A DNA stretch of 55,040 nt, from the NCBI RefSeq assembly GCF_007989085.1, contig NZ_BJVJ01000043.1:1-55040 (forward strand). Direction: 5' to 3'. The stretch is from Pseudonocardia sulfidoxydans NBRC 16205 (lineage in GTDB: Bacteria > Actinomycetota > Actinomycetes > Mycobacteriales > Pseudonocardiaceae). A program made the translations under genes and the position numbers. Every line of letters starts with the position of its first letter. The stretch's first letter is position 1. The notes under the pieces are model-generated. The model did not search any database, had not been told where the DNA came from, and saw only the letters and a program-made list of their open reading frames with translations. This document shows, piece after piece, positions 33,345 through 40,997 of this stretch.

Positions 33345-33869
33345 TCAGTCGCGCGGCGGGACCGGCTCGACGACCTGGCGGCGGACGTCGGTGTCGGGGA
33401 AGACGAAGCGGCGGAACGCCCACCAGCGGAACGCCATGCCGGCCAGGACGCCCAGGATCTGGCCGGACACGAAGTCGGCGACCTCCTGGGTGAACATCGT
33501 GACGGCGGGGACCTGGAGGTCGAGCAGGTAGCGCGAGATCGCGAGCGGCGCGGTGTACACGGCGACGCCCAGCCCGCTGATGAGGAAGAACAGCGCGGCC
33601 TCGTGGTGGCGCTCCCGGCCGCCGCGCGTGCGGAACGACCACTCGCGGTTGAGGACGTAGGACACGATCGTCGCGATGAGGACCGCGATCACCTTGGCGG
33701 TGATGGGCTTGGACTCGAGGACGCCGGACTTGAGCACCAGGAACACGAGGGTGTCGATCACCCAGGTGGTGCCGCCGACGACCGCGAACTTGACCAGTTC
33801 GCGGTGCTTGATCGCGAGCGCGCGATACGGCTGCGGGATGCTCAGCAGGACGGATTCGACCACCGACAC
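33345..33869 (-). CDS. GtrA-family membrane protein
   Basis: This 174-residue protein has four hydrophobic helices in the GtrA layout: LVKFAVVGGTTWVIDTLVFLVL at the start, IAVLIATIVSYVLNREWSFR with the family's NREWSF motif, then two more helices and RWWAFRRFVF at the end. GtrA proteins help move lipid-linked sugars or act with envelope glycosyltransferases. A homologue (Rv3277) sits by purK in M. tuberculosis. GTG 33869 and GTG 33863 are both possible; the second has the better-spaced ribosome binding site. Confidence 0.85.
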   Translation of the reverse strand: MSVVESVLLSIPQPYRALAIKHRELVKFAVVGGTTWVIDTLVFLVLKSGVLESKPITAKVIAVLIATIVSYVLNREWSFRTRGGRERHHEAALFFLISGLGVAVYTAPLAISRYLLDLQVPAVTMFTQEVADFVSGQILGVLAGMAFRWWAFRRFVFPDTDVRRQVVEPVPPRD

Positions 33870-33986
33870 TCCACTGATCGTGCCAGAGCGCGTGACACGG
33901 TGAACGCCGGGCCCCGCCCCGGTCCGGAACCGTGTCGTCTGTCCGAACGAGGGGGCGTCAGACGGCCCCCTTAGGCTGGCAGCCGC

Positions 33987-34019
33987 GTGAGGCGGTCCGT
34001 TCGGAGGGCGCCCGGGTGA
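33987..34019 (+). CDS. Possible 10-residue upstream ORF before purK
   Basis: GTG 33987 opens a ten-codon frame (MRRSVRRAPG) ending at TGA 34017-34019. A TAGGCT box at 33972-33977 ends nine bases upstream, so the mRNA may begin close to this GTG. The frame ends 15 bases before the purK start and could couple or regulate purK translation. It is short and could be accidental. Confidence 0.3.
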   Translation: MRRSVRRAPG

Positions 34020-34034
34020 GGGAGAGGTGCCTGC

Positions 34035-35261
34035 GTGGGGCGCGACGGGACACCGCGGATGCCGGTCGTCGGAATGGTCGGCGGCGGGCAGCTGGCCCGC
34101 ATGACCCACCAGGCGGCGATCGCGTTGGGACAGTCGTTGCGGGTGCTGGCGGTGAAGCCCGACGAGCCGGCCCCGCTGGTCGCGCCGGACGTCCAGCTCG
34201 GCACCGCCGACGACGCCGCCGCGATGAAGGCGTTCGCCGTGGGCTGTGACGTCGTCACGTTCGACCACGAACAGGTGCCGCAGGAGCGGCTGCGCGAGCT
34301 CGTCGCGGCGGGCGCGGCGGTGCGCCCCGGTCCGGACGCGCTGCTGCACGCGCAGGACAAGCTCGTCATGCGCCGCAAGCTGGAGACGATGGGCGCGCCC
34401 ATCCCCGCCTACGCCGAGATCACCGACCCGGACCGGGTCGAGGCGTTCGGCGCCGAGCACGGCTGGCCCGTCGTCCTCAAGGCGGTGCGCGGCGGGTACG
34501 ACGGCCGGGGTGTGTGGATCCTGCCGGAGGCCGACCCGCAGCTGGTCGCGGAGCTGTTGGCCGCGGGGACGCCGCTGATGGTCGAGCAGGCCGTCGTGAT
34601 GCGTCGCGAGCTGGCCGTGCAGGTCGCCCGGTCGCCGTTCGGGCAGGCCGCGGGCTGGCCGGTCGTGGAGACGGTGCAGGAGGACGGCCAGTGCGTGCAG
34701 GTCCTCGCCCCGGCGCCCGGCCTCGCGGAGGCCGACGCGGTCGCCGCCCAGCAGCTGGCGCTGCGGCTGGCCCAGGAGCTCGACGTCGTCGGCCTGCTCG
34801 CGGTGGAGCTGTTCGACACCGCCGACGGGCTCGTCGTCAACGAGCTGGCGATGCGCCCGCACAACTCGGGGCACTGGACGATCGAGGGTGCGCGGACCTC
34901 GCAGTTCGAGCAGCACCTGCGCGCGGTGCTCGACTACCCGCTCGGCTCGGTCACGATGACGGCGCCTGCCGTGGTCATGGCCAACGTGCTCGGCGCCGCG
35001 GAGGCGCCGGAGATGACCACCGACGAGCGGCTGCACCACCTGATGGCCCGCTTCCCCGACGTGAAGGTCCACCTGTACGGCAAGGACGAGCGTCCGCTGC
35101 GCAAGGTCGGGCACGTGACGGCGCTGGGCGACGACCCGGCCGCGGTGCGCGAGCGGGCGGCGCTGGCGGCGCAGTGGCTGTCCACCGCGACCTGGGCCGA
35201 CGACTGGTCGGTCCACGACGGCCCCGCGACGGGTGCCCGGACCGGATCGGAGCGTGCCTGA
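34035..35261 (+). CDS. purK: 5-(carboxyamino)imidazole ribonucleotide synthase PurK
   Basis: This 408-residue ATP-grasp enzyme has [18 protein letters not shown] at the start, [11 protein letters not shown], the ATP-binding [16 protein letters not shown] near residue 150 and [40 protein letters not shown] with metal-binding acids. It adds bicarbonate-derived CO2 to aminoimidazole ribonucleotide in purine synthesis. GTG 34035 has gagagg upstream; ATG 34059 is a shorter alternative. The stop overlaps purE as TGATG. Confidence 0.93.
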   Translation: MGRDGTPRMPVVGMVGGGQLARMTHQAAIALGQSLRVLAVKPDEPAPLVAPDVQLGTADDAAAMKAFAVGCDVVTFDHEQVPQERLRELVAAGAAVRPGPDALLHAQDKLVMRRKLETMGAPIPAYAEITDPDRVEAFGAEHGWPVVLKAVRGGYDGRGVWILPEADPQLVAELLAAGTPLMVEQAVVMRRELAVQVARSPFGQAAGWPVVETVQEDGQCVQVLAPAPGLAEADAVAAQQLALRLAQELDVVGLLAVELFDTADGLVVNELAMRPHNSGHWTIEGARTSQFEQHLRAVLDYPLGSVTMTAPAVVMANVLGAAEAPEMTTDERLHHLMARFPDVKVHLYGKDERPLRKVGHVTALGDDPAAVRERAALAAQWLSTATWADDWSVHDGPATGARTGSERA

Positions 35262-35785
35262 TGGCTGCCAACCTCTCGGCGGACAACGACGACCCGCAGG
35301 TCGGCGTGATCATGGGCAGCGACTCGGACTGGCCGGTCATGGAGGCTGCCGCCGAGGCGCTCGCGGAGTTCGACATCGCGTGCGAGGTCGGCGTCTACTC
35401 CGCGCACCGCACCCCGCAGCGGATGCTCGACTACGCGGTCGAGGCGGAGGCGCGCGGGCTGCGCGTCATCATCGCCGGCGCGGGCGGCGCGGCGCACCTG
35501 CCCGGGATGGTGGCGTCGGCGACGCCGCTGCCGGTCATCGGTGTCCCGGTGCCGCTGGCCCGGCTCGACGGGCTCGACTCGCTGCTCTCGATCGTCCAGA
35601 TGCCGGCGGGTGTACCGGTGGCGACGGTCGCGGTGGGCGGCGCCCGCAACGCCGGGCTGCTGGCGGTGCGCATCCTGGCGGCGTCCGACGACGCGCTGCG
35701 CACCCGCATGGTGCGCTTCCAGCGCGACCTCGCCGACTCGGTACTGGCCAAGGACGCTGCCCTCCGCTCGGTCCGGGGCGAGTAG
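35261..35785 (+). CDS. purE: 5-(carboxyamino)imidazole ribonucleotide mutase PurE
   Basis: This 174-residue PurE has the nucleotide-binding [34 protein letters not shown] with the catalytic His, [16 protein letters not shown] and [23 protein letters not shown]. It moves the carboxylate of N5-CAIR to carbon. It is translationally coupled to purK. Confidence 0.95.
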   Translation: MAANLSADNDDPQVGVIMGSDSDWPVMEAAAEALAEFDIACEVGVYSAHRTPQRMLDYAVEAEARGLRVIIAGAGGAAHLPGMVASATPLPVIGVPVPLARLDGLDSLLSIVQMPAGVPVATVAVGGARNAGLLAVRILAASDDALRTRMVRFQRDLADSVLAKDAALRSVRGE

Positions 35786-35884
35786 GAAAAAAGATCTGCC
35801 GGGACGTGTCGAGAACCCGGCGGCGGCTCCGTCCCTGGTGTACGACCGGCCCGCGCGGGGCCGGACCGGAAGAGGGAGACCACC

Positions 35885-36292
35885 ATGAAGTACCTGCTGC
35901 TCAAGCACTACCGCGGCGGCCCGACCCCCGTCACCGGCTACGCGCCTCTCGACCAGTGGGCGCCGGAGCGCGTCGACGCGCACATCCAGTACATGCGTGA
36001 CTTCGCCGACCGGCTCGTCGAGACCGGCGAGTTCGTCGACGAGAGGGCACTGTCGCCGGAGGGCACCTTCGTCCGGTTCGACGGTGAGGGACGCCCGCCG
36101 GTCACCGACGGCCCGTTCGCGGAGACCAAGGATCTCGTCGCGGGCTGGATGATCATCGACGTGGAGTCGTACGAACGGGCCCTCGAGCTGGCCGGCGAGC
36201 TGTCGGCGGCGCCCGGGCCCGACGGCGACCCGATCCGCGAGTGGCTGGAGCTGCGGCCGTTCCTGACCGACGTCCCGTTCGGCGGCGAGTGA
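35885..36292 (+). CDS. YCII/DGPF-domain protein
   Basis: This 135-residue protein begins MKYLLLKHYRGG and has VTDGPFAETKDLVAGWMIIDVESYERAL, the DGPF motif that defines the partners of ECF42 sigma factors. ATG 35885 follows agagggag. The sigma gene starts eight bases after its stop. DGPF proteins may sense a small molecule and feed into the sigma factor; their chemistry is unknown. Confidence 0.88.
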   Translation: MKYLLLKHYRGGPTPVTGYAPLDQWAPERVDAHIQYMRDFADRLVETGEFVDERALSPEGTFVRFDGEGRPPVTDGPFAETKDLVAGWMIIDVESYERALELAGELSAAPGPDGDPIREWLELRPFLTDVPFGGE

Positions 36293-36299
36293 CCCGGTC

Positions 36300-37445
36300 G
36301 TGGACGCGTCGCTGGTCAGGGAGCTGGTCCCGGCCGTCATCGGGGTCCTCGTCCGGCGCGGTGCCGACTTCGCGGCGGCCGAGGACGCCGTGCAGGAGGC
36401 GCTCATCCGGGCCTACGAGGTCTGGCCGCACGACCCGCCGCGCGATCCGAAGGCGTGGCTGATCTCGGCCGCGTGGCGGAAGTTCCTCGACGCGGTGCGG
36501 GCGGACGCGGCGCGGCGTGGCCGGGAGCTCACCGTCGACGCCGAGCCGCCCGAGGGCCCGGTGCCCGCTGCCGACGACACGCTGCGGCTGTACTTCCTGT
36601 GCGCGCACCCGACGTTGTCGCAGCCGGCGGCGGTCGCGCTGACGCTGCGCGCCGTCGGCGGCCTCACGACCCGCCAGATCGCGGCGGCACACCTCGTACC
36701 CGAGGCGACGATGGCGCAGCGGATCAGCCGGGCCAAGCGCAGGCTCTCAGGGGTGCCGCTGGATGCGCCCGGTGACCTCGCGACCGTGCTTCGCGTGCTC
36801 TACCTGGTGTTCAACGAGGGCTACGGCGGCGACGTCGACCTGGCCGCCGAGGCGATCCGGCTCGCCCGCCAGCTCGCCGCGCTCAGCGACGAGCCCGAGG
36901 CCGCGGGGCTCCTCGCGCTGATGCTGCTCCACCACGCGCGACGGTCGTCGCGAACAGGTGCGGGTGGACGGCTGGTGCCCCTCGCGGAGCAGGACCGGTC
37001 CCTGTGGGACACCGCCATGATCGCCGAGGGCGTGACGGTGCTGCAGGCCGCGCTCGGGCGCGACCGGCTCGGCGACTACCAGGCCCAGGCCGCGATCGCC
37101 GCCCTGCACGCCGACGCCCGCAGCGCCGCCGAGACGGACTGGCCGCAGATCGTCGAGTGGTACGACGAGCTCCTGGCGCTCACCGGCTCACCGATCGTTC
37201 GGCTGAACCGGGCCGTCGCGGTCGGGGAGGCCGACGGTGCGCGGGCCGGCCTGACCGCGCTCGCCGAGGTCGACCCGGGGCTGCCCCGCTACGCCGCCGC
37301 CCGCGCCTACCTGCTCGAGCGTGCCGGGGATCTCCGCGGGGCCGCCACCGGCTACGCGGAGGCCGCGGGCGCGGCGACGAGCGTCGCCGAACGCGATCAC
37401 CTCACCCGCGAGGCGGCCCGGTTGCGGCACGCCGCGCAGGCCTGA
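36300..37445 (+). CDS. ECF42-type RNA polymerase sigma factor
   Basis: This 381-residue protein has sigma region 2 (AEDAVQEALIRAYEVWPHDPPRDPKAWLISAAWRKFLD) and region 4 (ALTLRAVGGLTTRQIAAAHLVPEATMAQRISRAKRRL). A long C-terminal helical extension includes LYLVFNEGYGG and ends in TPR-like repeats. This extension and the neighbouring DGPF gene mark the ECF42 group, which lacks a classic anti-sigma factor; the extension is thought to control it. No anti-sigma gene is adjacent. GTG 36300 is the start. Confidence 0.88.
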   Translation: MDASLVRELVPAVIGVLVRRGADFAAAEDAVQEALIRAYEVWPHDPPRDPKAWLISAAWRKFLDAVRADAARRGRELTVDAEPPEGPVPAADDTLRLYFLCAHPTLSQPAAVALTLRAVGGLTTRQIAAAHLVPEATMAQRISRAKRRLSGVPLDAPGDLATVLRVLYLVFNEGYGGDVDLAAEAIRLARQLAALSDEPEAAGLLALMLLHHARRSSRTGAGGRLVPLAEQDRSLWDTAMIAEGVTVLQAALGRDRLGDYQAQAAIAALHADARSAAETDWPQIVEWYDELLALTGSPIVRLNRAVAVGEADGARAGLTALAEVDPGLPRYAAARAYLLERAGDLRGAATGYAEAAGAATSVAERDHLTREAARLRHAAQA

Positions 37446-37466
37446 TCCGGGGCGGCGAAATTCCCG

Positions 37467-37496
37467 TTGCCGGGTCGCCGGATCCGGACGTAGCGT
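37467..37496 (+). promoter_or_regulatory. Promoter for the 37528 micro-ORF
   Basis: TTGCCG (37467-37472), an 18-base spacer and TAGCGT (37491-37496) form a housekeeping-type promoter that starts 22 bases after the ECF42 stop. It predicts a transcript starting near 37502 with a leader of about 25 bases. Confidence 0.5.
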
Positions 37497-37527
37497 GAAG
37501 ACACACAGGAGAGGAGGTGGTCCAACG

Positions 37528-37569
37528 TTGAATAGCTACTGGACTTCATGTGAGGTGGCTGTCCGCTAG
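37528..37569 (+). CDS. 13-residue micro-ORF with a very strong ribosome binding site
   Basis: TTG 37528 opens a frame of 13 codons (MNSYWTSCEVAVR) that ends at TAG 37567. The purine run ggaggtgg at 37513-37520 nearly matches the full anti-Shine-Dalgarno and ends seven bases before TTG, an ideal distance. The ORF is about 50 percent GC, with codons such as aat, act, tca and tgt that are rare around it. A dedicated promoter lies upstream. No gene follows on the same strand for over 1 kb, so this is not an ordinary leader. I do not recognise the peptide. Confidence 0.5.
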   Translation: MNSYWTSCEVAVR

Positions 37570-37730
37570 TACCACGGGACGATCTCCGACGGCCGATGGA
37601 AGCCGGAATGTGGTACCGGCGAATTCCAGGCAGTCACCCGTGATCCCCGGGTTCGGGCCCGTCCAGCCCGATTTCGCACCGTCCGGTGCGGCCCGGGGAT
37701 CATGTATGTCCGGACCCGGCTCGCACGCCC

Positions 37731-37812
37731 GCGGCGTCGCTCGGGCAATCCGCCCGGCCTGCGGCGAATCCGCGGCGTCGCTCGGGCAATCCGCCCGGCC
37801 TGCGGCGAATCC
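37731..37812. repeat. Two perfect 41-bp tandem repeats
   Basis: The 41-base unit beginning gcggcgtcgctcgggcaatc occurs at 37731-37771 and is repeated exactly at 37772-37812. A decayed third part (gcgtcgtcgggcggcgattc) follows. No spacer separates the copies, so this is not a CRISPR array. Confidence 0.9.
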
Positions 37813-37881
37813 GCGTCGTCGGGCGGCGATTCCGCCTCGTCGGATGACGTGGAGCGGCCCTGAGCGGCACGCCCGAGAACG

Positions 37882-37937
37882 GGGCGCAACCTCACGGTCG
37901 TCCCGACCCCGGAACGCAGCAGTGAGGTTGCGCGCGG
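37882..37937. repeat. Family A palindrome, copy 5
   Basis: The right arm cagcagtgaggttgcgcgcgg (37917-37937) is identical to that of copy 1. The left arm (gggcgcaacctca at 37882-37894) pairs with its outer part only; the inner part has diverged. It lies 21 bases beyond the 3' end of the tetR gene and could be its terminator. Confidence 0.75.
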
Positions 37938-37957
37938 TTCGTTGCGACACCGACAGA

Positions 37958-38650
37958 TCACCCCGGTGGCGCGGTGCGTTCGAGGCGGGCGGCCGCGCGT
38001 TCGAGGCGGGTCGCGATCACGGCGAGATCGTCGGCGGCGACGGACGGGGCGACGGGCAGCATCGTCTCGACGCGGCGGAACGTCGCGCGGCAGGTGTCGC
38101 GTGCCTCGGGGCGGGCGCCGTCGACCAGCCACGACCGCAGCGCCATGTTGTGCGCGGCCACGACCGCCGCGGCGGTGACGGCCGCGGCGAGCTCGCCGTC
38201 GGGCCGGTCGGCGAGACGTTCCCGCAGCCGCCTGCCGAACAGCCGCCGGTAGGTGTCCACGCTCGCCGCCTCCCGGTCGCGCAGCGCGGCGACGTTGCGG
38301 GTCAACGCGAACCGGGCGCTGGCCTCGGCGGGGCTGTCGAGGTAGAGGTCGAACACGGGGTCGGCGGCGCGGAGCACGAGCGGGGCGAGCGGCTCGGTCT
38401 CGTGGGCGGCCGCGAACACGGCGTCGACGCGGGCGAGGCACGTCTCGTGGTCGGGGGAGACGGCGTCCTCCTTGCCGCGGAAGTAGCGGAAGAAGGTGCG
38501 GCGCCCGACCCCGGCGGCGGCGGCGATGTCGTCGACGGTCGTCTCGTCGTAGCCGTGCTCGGTGAACAGGGCGAGCGCCGCGCGCACCAGGTCGCCGCGG
38601 ACCTCGGCGCGGCCCTCGGCGGACCGTCCGCGTCGCACCGGGGCTGCCAT
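37958..38650 (-). CDS. TetR-family transcriptional regulator
   Basis: This 230-residue protein has the N-terminal TetR domain (LVRAALALFTEHGYDETTVDDIAAAAGVGRRTFFRYFRGKEDAV, residues about 20-63) and a C-terminal helical domain with LRSWLVDG. It diverges from fadE25, so it is a plausible regulator of that gene. ATG 38650 has TACGCT eight bases upstream. A tcgatcga palindrome at 38681-38688 overlaps the fadE25 -35 region and may be its operator. Confidence 0.85.
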   Translation of the reverse strand: MAAPVRRGRSAEGRAEVRGDLVRAALALFTEHGYDETTVDDIAAAAGVGRRTFFRYFRGKEDAVSPDHETCLARVDAVFAAAHETEPLAPLVLRAADPVFDLYLDSPAEASARFALTRNVAALRDREAASVDTYRRLFGRRLRERLADRPDGELAAAVTAAAVVAAHNMALRSWLVDGARPEARDTCRATFRRVETMLPVAPSVAADDLAVIATRLERAAARLERTAPPG

Positions 38651-38658
38651 GGGTCAGG

Positions 38659-38664
38659 AGCGTA
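38659..38664 (-). promoter_or_regulatory. Leaderless -10 box for the 38650 tetR
   Basis: The minus strand reads TACGCT, eight bases before ATG 38650. Confidence 0.4.
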
Positions 38665-38680
38665 ACAGCACGGAGGTCCG

Positions 38681-38718
38681 TCGATCGATTGATTGGTGGC
38701 ACTGCGTGCCGTTACGAT
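38681..38718 (+). promoter_or_regulatory. fadE25 promoter with overlapping palindrome
   Basis: TTGATT (38689-38694), an 18-base spacer and TACGAT (38713-38718) form a promoter for fadE25, giving a leader of about 30 bases with aggga before ATG 38756. The palindrome tcgatcga (38681-38688) abuts the -35 box. Confidence 0.6.
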
Positions 38719-38755
38719 TGGGTCAAGCACCCCCACCACACCCAGGGAACGGGAC

Positions 38756-39907
38756 ATGAACGCCGACTTCGACAGCTACCGGCTCAGCGACGAGCACGAG
38801 GCCCTCCGCGAGGCCGTCCGCGACCTCGCCGAGAACGAGATCGCCCCGCACGCCGCCGACGTCGACGAGCACGCCCGCTACCCCGTCGAGGCCCGGGACG
38901 CGCTGGTCAAGGCCGGCTTCCACGCCGTCCACATCCCCGAGCAGTACGGCGGCGAGGGCGCCGACGAGCTGGCCGCCTGCATCGTCATCGAGGAGGTCGC
39001 GCGGGTCTGCGCGTCGTCGTCGCTGATCCCCGCGGTCAACGGGCTGGGCTCCATCCCGATCCTGCTGTCGGCATCGGAGGAGCTCAAGCAGCAGGTGCTG
39101 CCCTCGATCGCCCAGGGCGCCGGCATCAGCTACGCCCTCTCCGAGCGCGAGGCCGGCTCCGACGCGGCGTCGATGCGCACCCGCGCCCGCCGCGACGGCG
39201 ACGACTGGGTCCTCGACGGCACCAAGTGCTGGATCACCAACGCCGGCGAGTCCACCTGGTACACGGTCATGGCCGTCACCGACCCGGACAAGCGCGCCAA
39301 CGGCATCTCGGCGTTCGTCGTGCACAAGGACGACCCGGGCTTCGAGGTCGGCCCCAAGGAGCGCAAGCTCGGCATCGCCGGCTCGCCGACCCGCGAGATC
39401 TACTTCCAGGGCTGTCGCATCCCCGGCGACCGGATCATCGGCGCCGAGGGCACCGGCTTCAAGACCGCGCTCGCCACCCTCGACCACACCCGGCCGACCA
39501 TCGGCGCGCAGGCCGTCGGCATCGCGCAGGGTGCCCTCGACGCGGCGATCGCCTACGCGAAGGACCGCAAGCAGTTCGGCAAGGCCATCGCCGAGTTCCA
39601 GGGCCTGCAGTTCATGATCGCCGACATGGCGATGAAGGTGGAGGGCGCGCGCCAGCTCGTCTACGTCGCCGCCGCCCGTGCCGAGCGCGGCGAGCCGAAC
39701 CTCGGTTTCATCTCCAGCGCCGCCAAGTGCATGGCGTCCGACGTCGCGATGTCGGTGACCACCGACGCCGTCCAGATCTTCGGCGGCGCCGGCTACACCA
39801 AGGACTTCCCCGTCGAGCGCATGATGCGCGACGCCAAGATCACCCAGATCTACGAGGGCACCAACCAGGTGCAGCGCATGGTGATGGCGCGCGCGCTGCT
39901 GCGCTGA
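38756..39907 (+). CDS. fadE25: Acyl-CoA dehydrogenase FadE25
   Basis: This 383-residue flavoenzyme has the acyl-CoA dehydrogenase order: helical N domain (DEHEALREAVRDLAENEIAPHA), ISYALSEREAGSDAASM and WITNAGESTWYTVMA in the beta domain, then CMASDVAMSVTTDAVQIFGGAGYTKDFPVERMMRDAKITQIYEGTNQVQRMVMAR. The Glu in YEGT is the expected catalytic base. It introduces the 2,3 double bond in beta-oxidation of short or branched acyl-CoAs. It lies near purE/purK, as in M. tuberculosis. Confidence 0.93.
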   Translation: MNADFDSYRLSDEHEALREAVRDLAENEIAPHAADVDEHARYPVEARDALVKAGFHAVHIPEQYGGEGADELAACIVIEEVARVCASSSLIPAVNGLGSIPILLSASEELKQQVLPSIAQGAGISYALSEREAGSDAASMRTRARRDGDDWVLDGTKCWITNAGESTWYTVMAVTDPDKRANGISAFVVHKDDPGFEVGPKERKLGIAGSPTREIYFQGCRIPGDRIIGAEGTGFKTALATLDHTRPTIGAQAVGIAQGALDAAIAYAKDRKQFGKAIAEFQGLQFMIADMAMKVEGARQLVYVAAARAERGEPNLGFISSAAKCMASDVAMSVTTDAVQIFGGAGYTKDFPVERMMRDAKITQIYEGTNQVQRMVMARALLR

Positions 39908-39923
39908 GGGCCCGACCGACAGC

Positions 39924-40283
39924 TCAGTCGCCGTGCGGGTGCGCGACGACGTTCACGACCGTGCCGTCGGGCGTCCGCACGAAGAAGCGGCGCGGGCCCC
40001 ACTCCTCGTCGCTGATGGGGTGCACGATCTCGTAGCCGTGGCGCTGGGCGAGGGCGTAGGCCTCGTCGACGTCGTCCACGCCGATCGACATGTCCGAGTC
40101 GACGGGCGCGGTCTTGTCGCCGGTGACGAGCTGCACGCCGGTCGTGTCGTCGCCCGGCGGGTGCAGGCTGACCACCCAGCCGAGGTCGAAGGCGACCTCC
40201 AGGCCGAAGAGCCCCTGCCAGAACGCGCGGGACGCCTCCGGGTCGGTGACAGGCCGGTTGACCAGCATCTTCGTGACGCGCAT
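39924..40283 (-). CDS. VOC-superfamily (glyoxalase-like) protein
   Basis: This 119-residue protein has the beta-alpha-beta-beta-beta modules of the VOC fold: KMLVNRPVTDPEASRAFWQGLFGLEV, DMSIGVDDVDEAYALAQRHG and WGPRRFFVRTPDGTVVNVVAH. Metal-ligand positions look only partly kept, so the reaction cannot be named. ATG 40283 has TAGGGT six bases upstream. It converges on fadE25, with 16 bases between the stops. Confidence 0.83.
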   Translation of the reverse strand: MRVTKMLVNRPVTDPEASRAFWQGLFGLEVAFDLGWVVSLHPPGDDTTGVQLVTGDKTAPVDSDMSIGVDDVDEAYALAQRHGYEIVHPISDEEWGPRRFFVRTPDGTVVNVVAHPHGD

Positions 40284-40289
40284 CCGCTC

Positions 40290-40295
40290 ACCCTA
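40290..40295 (-). promoter_or_regulatory. Leaderless -10 box for the VOC gene
   Basis: The minus strand reads TAGGGT, six bases before ATG 40283. Confidence 0.5.
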
Positions 40296-40309
40296 GGACC
40301 AGGGGTGCC

Positions 40310-40723
40310 TTACGGGACCACCATGTCGAGCCGTGGGAAGTACGTCCGATATCGGGCCACGTCTCTCGTGAGGAGGCGGTACCCGCGCACCGCCGCGTGC
40401 GCGCCGATGTAGAAGTCCGGCAGGGGCGACCGTTTCGTCCCACCTGCGCGGCGATACCGCAGATGGACATGACCGGCGAGGAAGCCGGCCTGGTAGGGAA
40501 GTGGCTCTCGAGTGAGCCGATCCGCGGGAACGGCGGAGTCCAGCAACTCCACCGTCGTGAAACTCGGCGCGAGCTCCGCGTAGATGATGGGATTGATGAC
40601 GACCGGGCCGTCGTCGAACGCCTCAGCGAGACGATCGGCAGACCAGTCGGCCCACCGAGGATCAGAGTTCAGTACGTCGGACAAGACGTTCGTGTCGACC
40701 AGCGTGGTGGCCCTACTCGCCAC
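40310..40723 (-). CDS. vapC: VapC-type PIN-domain toxin
   Basis: This 137-residue PIN ribonuclease keeps the acidic active-site set: Asp10 (LVDTNVLSD), Glu50 (IIYAELA), Asp103 (LPDFYIGAHA) and Asp121 (LTRDVARY). Such toxins cut tRNA or rRNA until bound by the antitoxin. GTG 40723 overlaps the last 11 bases of the antitoxin gene, the usual coupled arrangement. Confidence 0.88.
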   Translation of the reverse strand: MASRATTLVDTNVLSDVLNSDPRWADWSADRLAEAFDDGPVVINPIIYAELAPSFTTVELLDSAVPADRLTREPLPYQAGFLAGHVHLRYRRAGGTKRSPLPDFYIGAHAAVRGYRLLTRDVARYRTYFPRLDMVVP

Positions 40724-40940
40724 GCGTCAGTGCCATGAGTTCGTCGGTGGTGAGGCCGGCGTCGGCCCGGCCCCTCATGCGGTCGACCAGCTGTCGGCCC
40801 CGGGTCGGTTGGGCGGAGGACGTCACGATGATCAGGTCGCCGTCCTTGAGGACGACGTCCACCTCGTCACCTTCTCGGAGGTCGAGCTCGGCACGCAGCT
40901 GGGCCGGGATGGTGACCTGTCCCTTGCTGTTGAGCTTCAT
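40713..40940 (-). CDS. vapB: AbrB/MazE-fold antitoxin VapB
   Basis: This 75-residue protein begins MKLNSKGQVTIPAQLRAELDLREGDEV, a swapped-hairpin (SpoVT-AbrB) DNA-binding domain. The C-terminal part (RGRQLVDRMRGRADAGLTTDELMALTRGE) should bind and block VapC. ATG 40940 has ggaggg upstream and is preferred over an 11-residue longer start, which would begin within the operator. It probably represses its own operon through the palindrome at 40951-40980. Confidence 0.88.
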   Translation of the reverse strand: MKLNSKGQVTIPAQLRAELDLREGDEVDVVLKDGDLIIVTSSAQPTRGRQLVDRMRGRADAGLTTDELMALTRGE

Positions 40941-40950
40941 GGAACCCTCC

Positions 40951-40980
40951 GTATTACGTGTCACGTGTACCACGTAATAC
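40951..40980. promoter_or_regulatory. vapBC operator
   Basis: Perfect inverted arms gtattacgtg (40951-40960) and cacgtaatac (40971-40980) flank a ten-base spacer containing tcacgtgtac. The site ends ten bases upstream of the vapB start and covers the AT-rich promoter. Dimeric AbrB-type antitoxins bind such sites to repress their operons. Confidence 0.8.
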
Positions 40981-40997
40981 TACCCGCAGAGTGCAGC

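Larger units (their letters stand above)
37446..37957. other. Intergenic region with micro-ORF, tandem repeats and palindrome
   Basis: This 512-base gap between the ECF42 gene and a convergent tetR has no ordinary gene. It contains, in order: a promoter and micro-ORF (37467-37569), a 7-bp inverted repeat gtaccac/gtggtac (37569-37575 and 37610-37616), two perfect 41-base tandem units (37731-37812), and a family A palindrome (37882-37937). Confidence 0.75.

Noticed and set aside
33870..35216. Long upstream extension of the GtrA frame
   Set aside because: It is antisense to purK; the GtrA domain begins only after GTG 33869.
37731..37841. Possible CRISPR array
   Set aside because: The repeat units touch each other with no unique spacers, and no cas genes are present.
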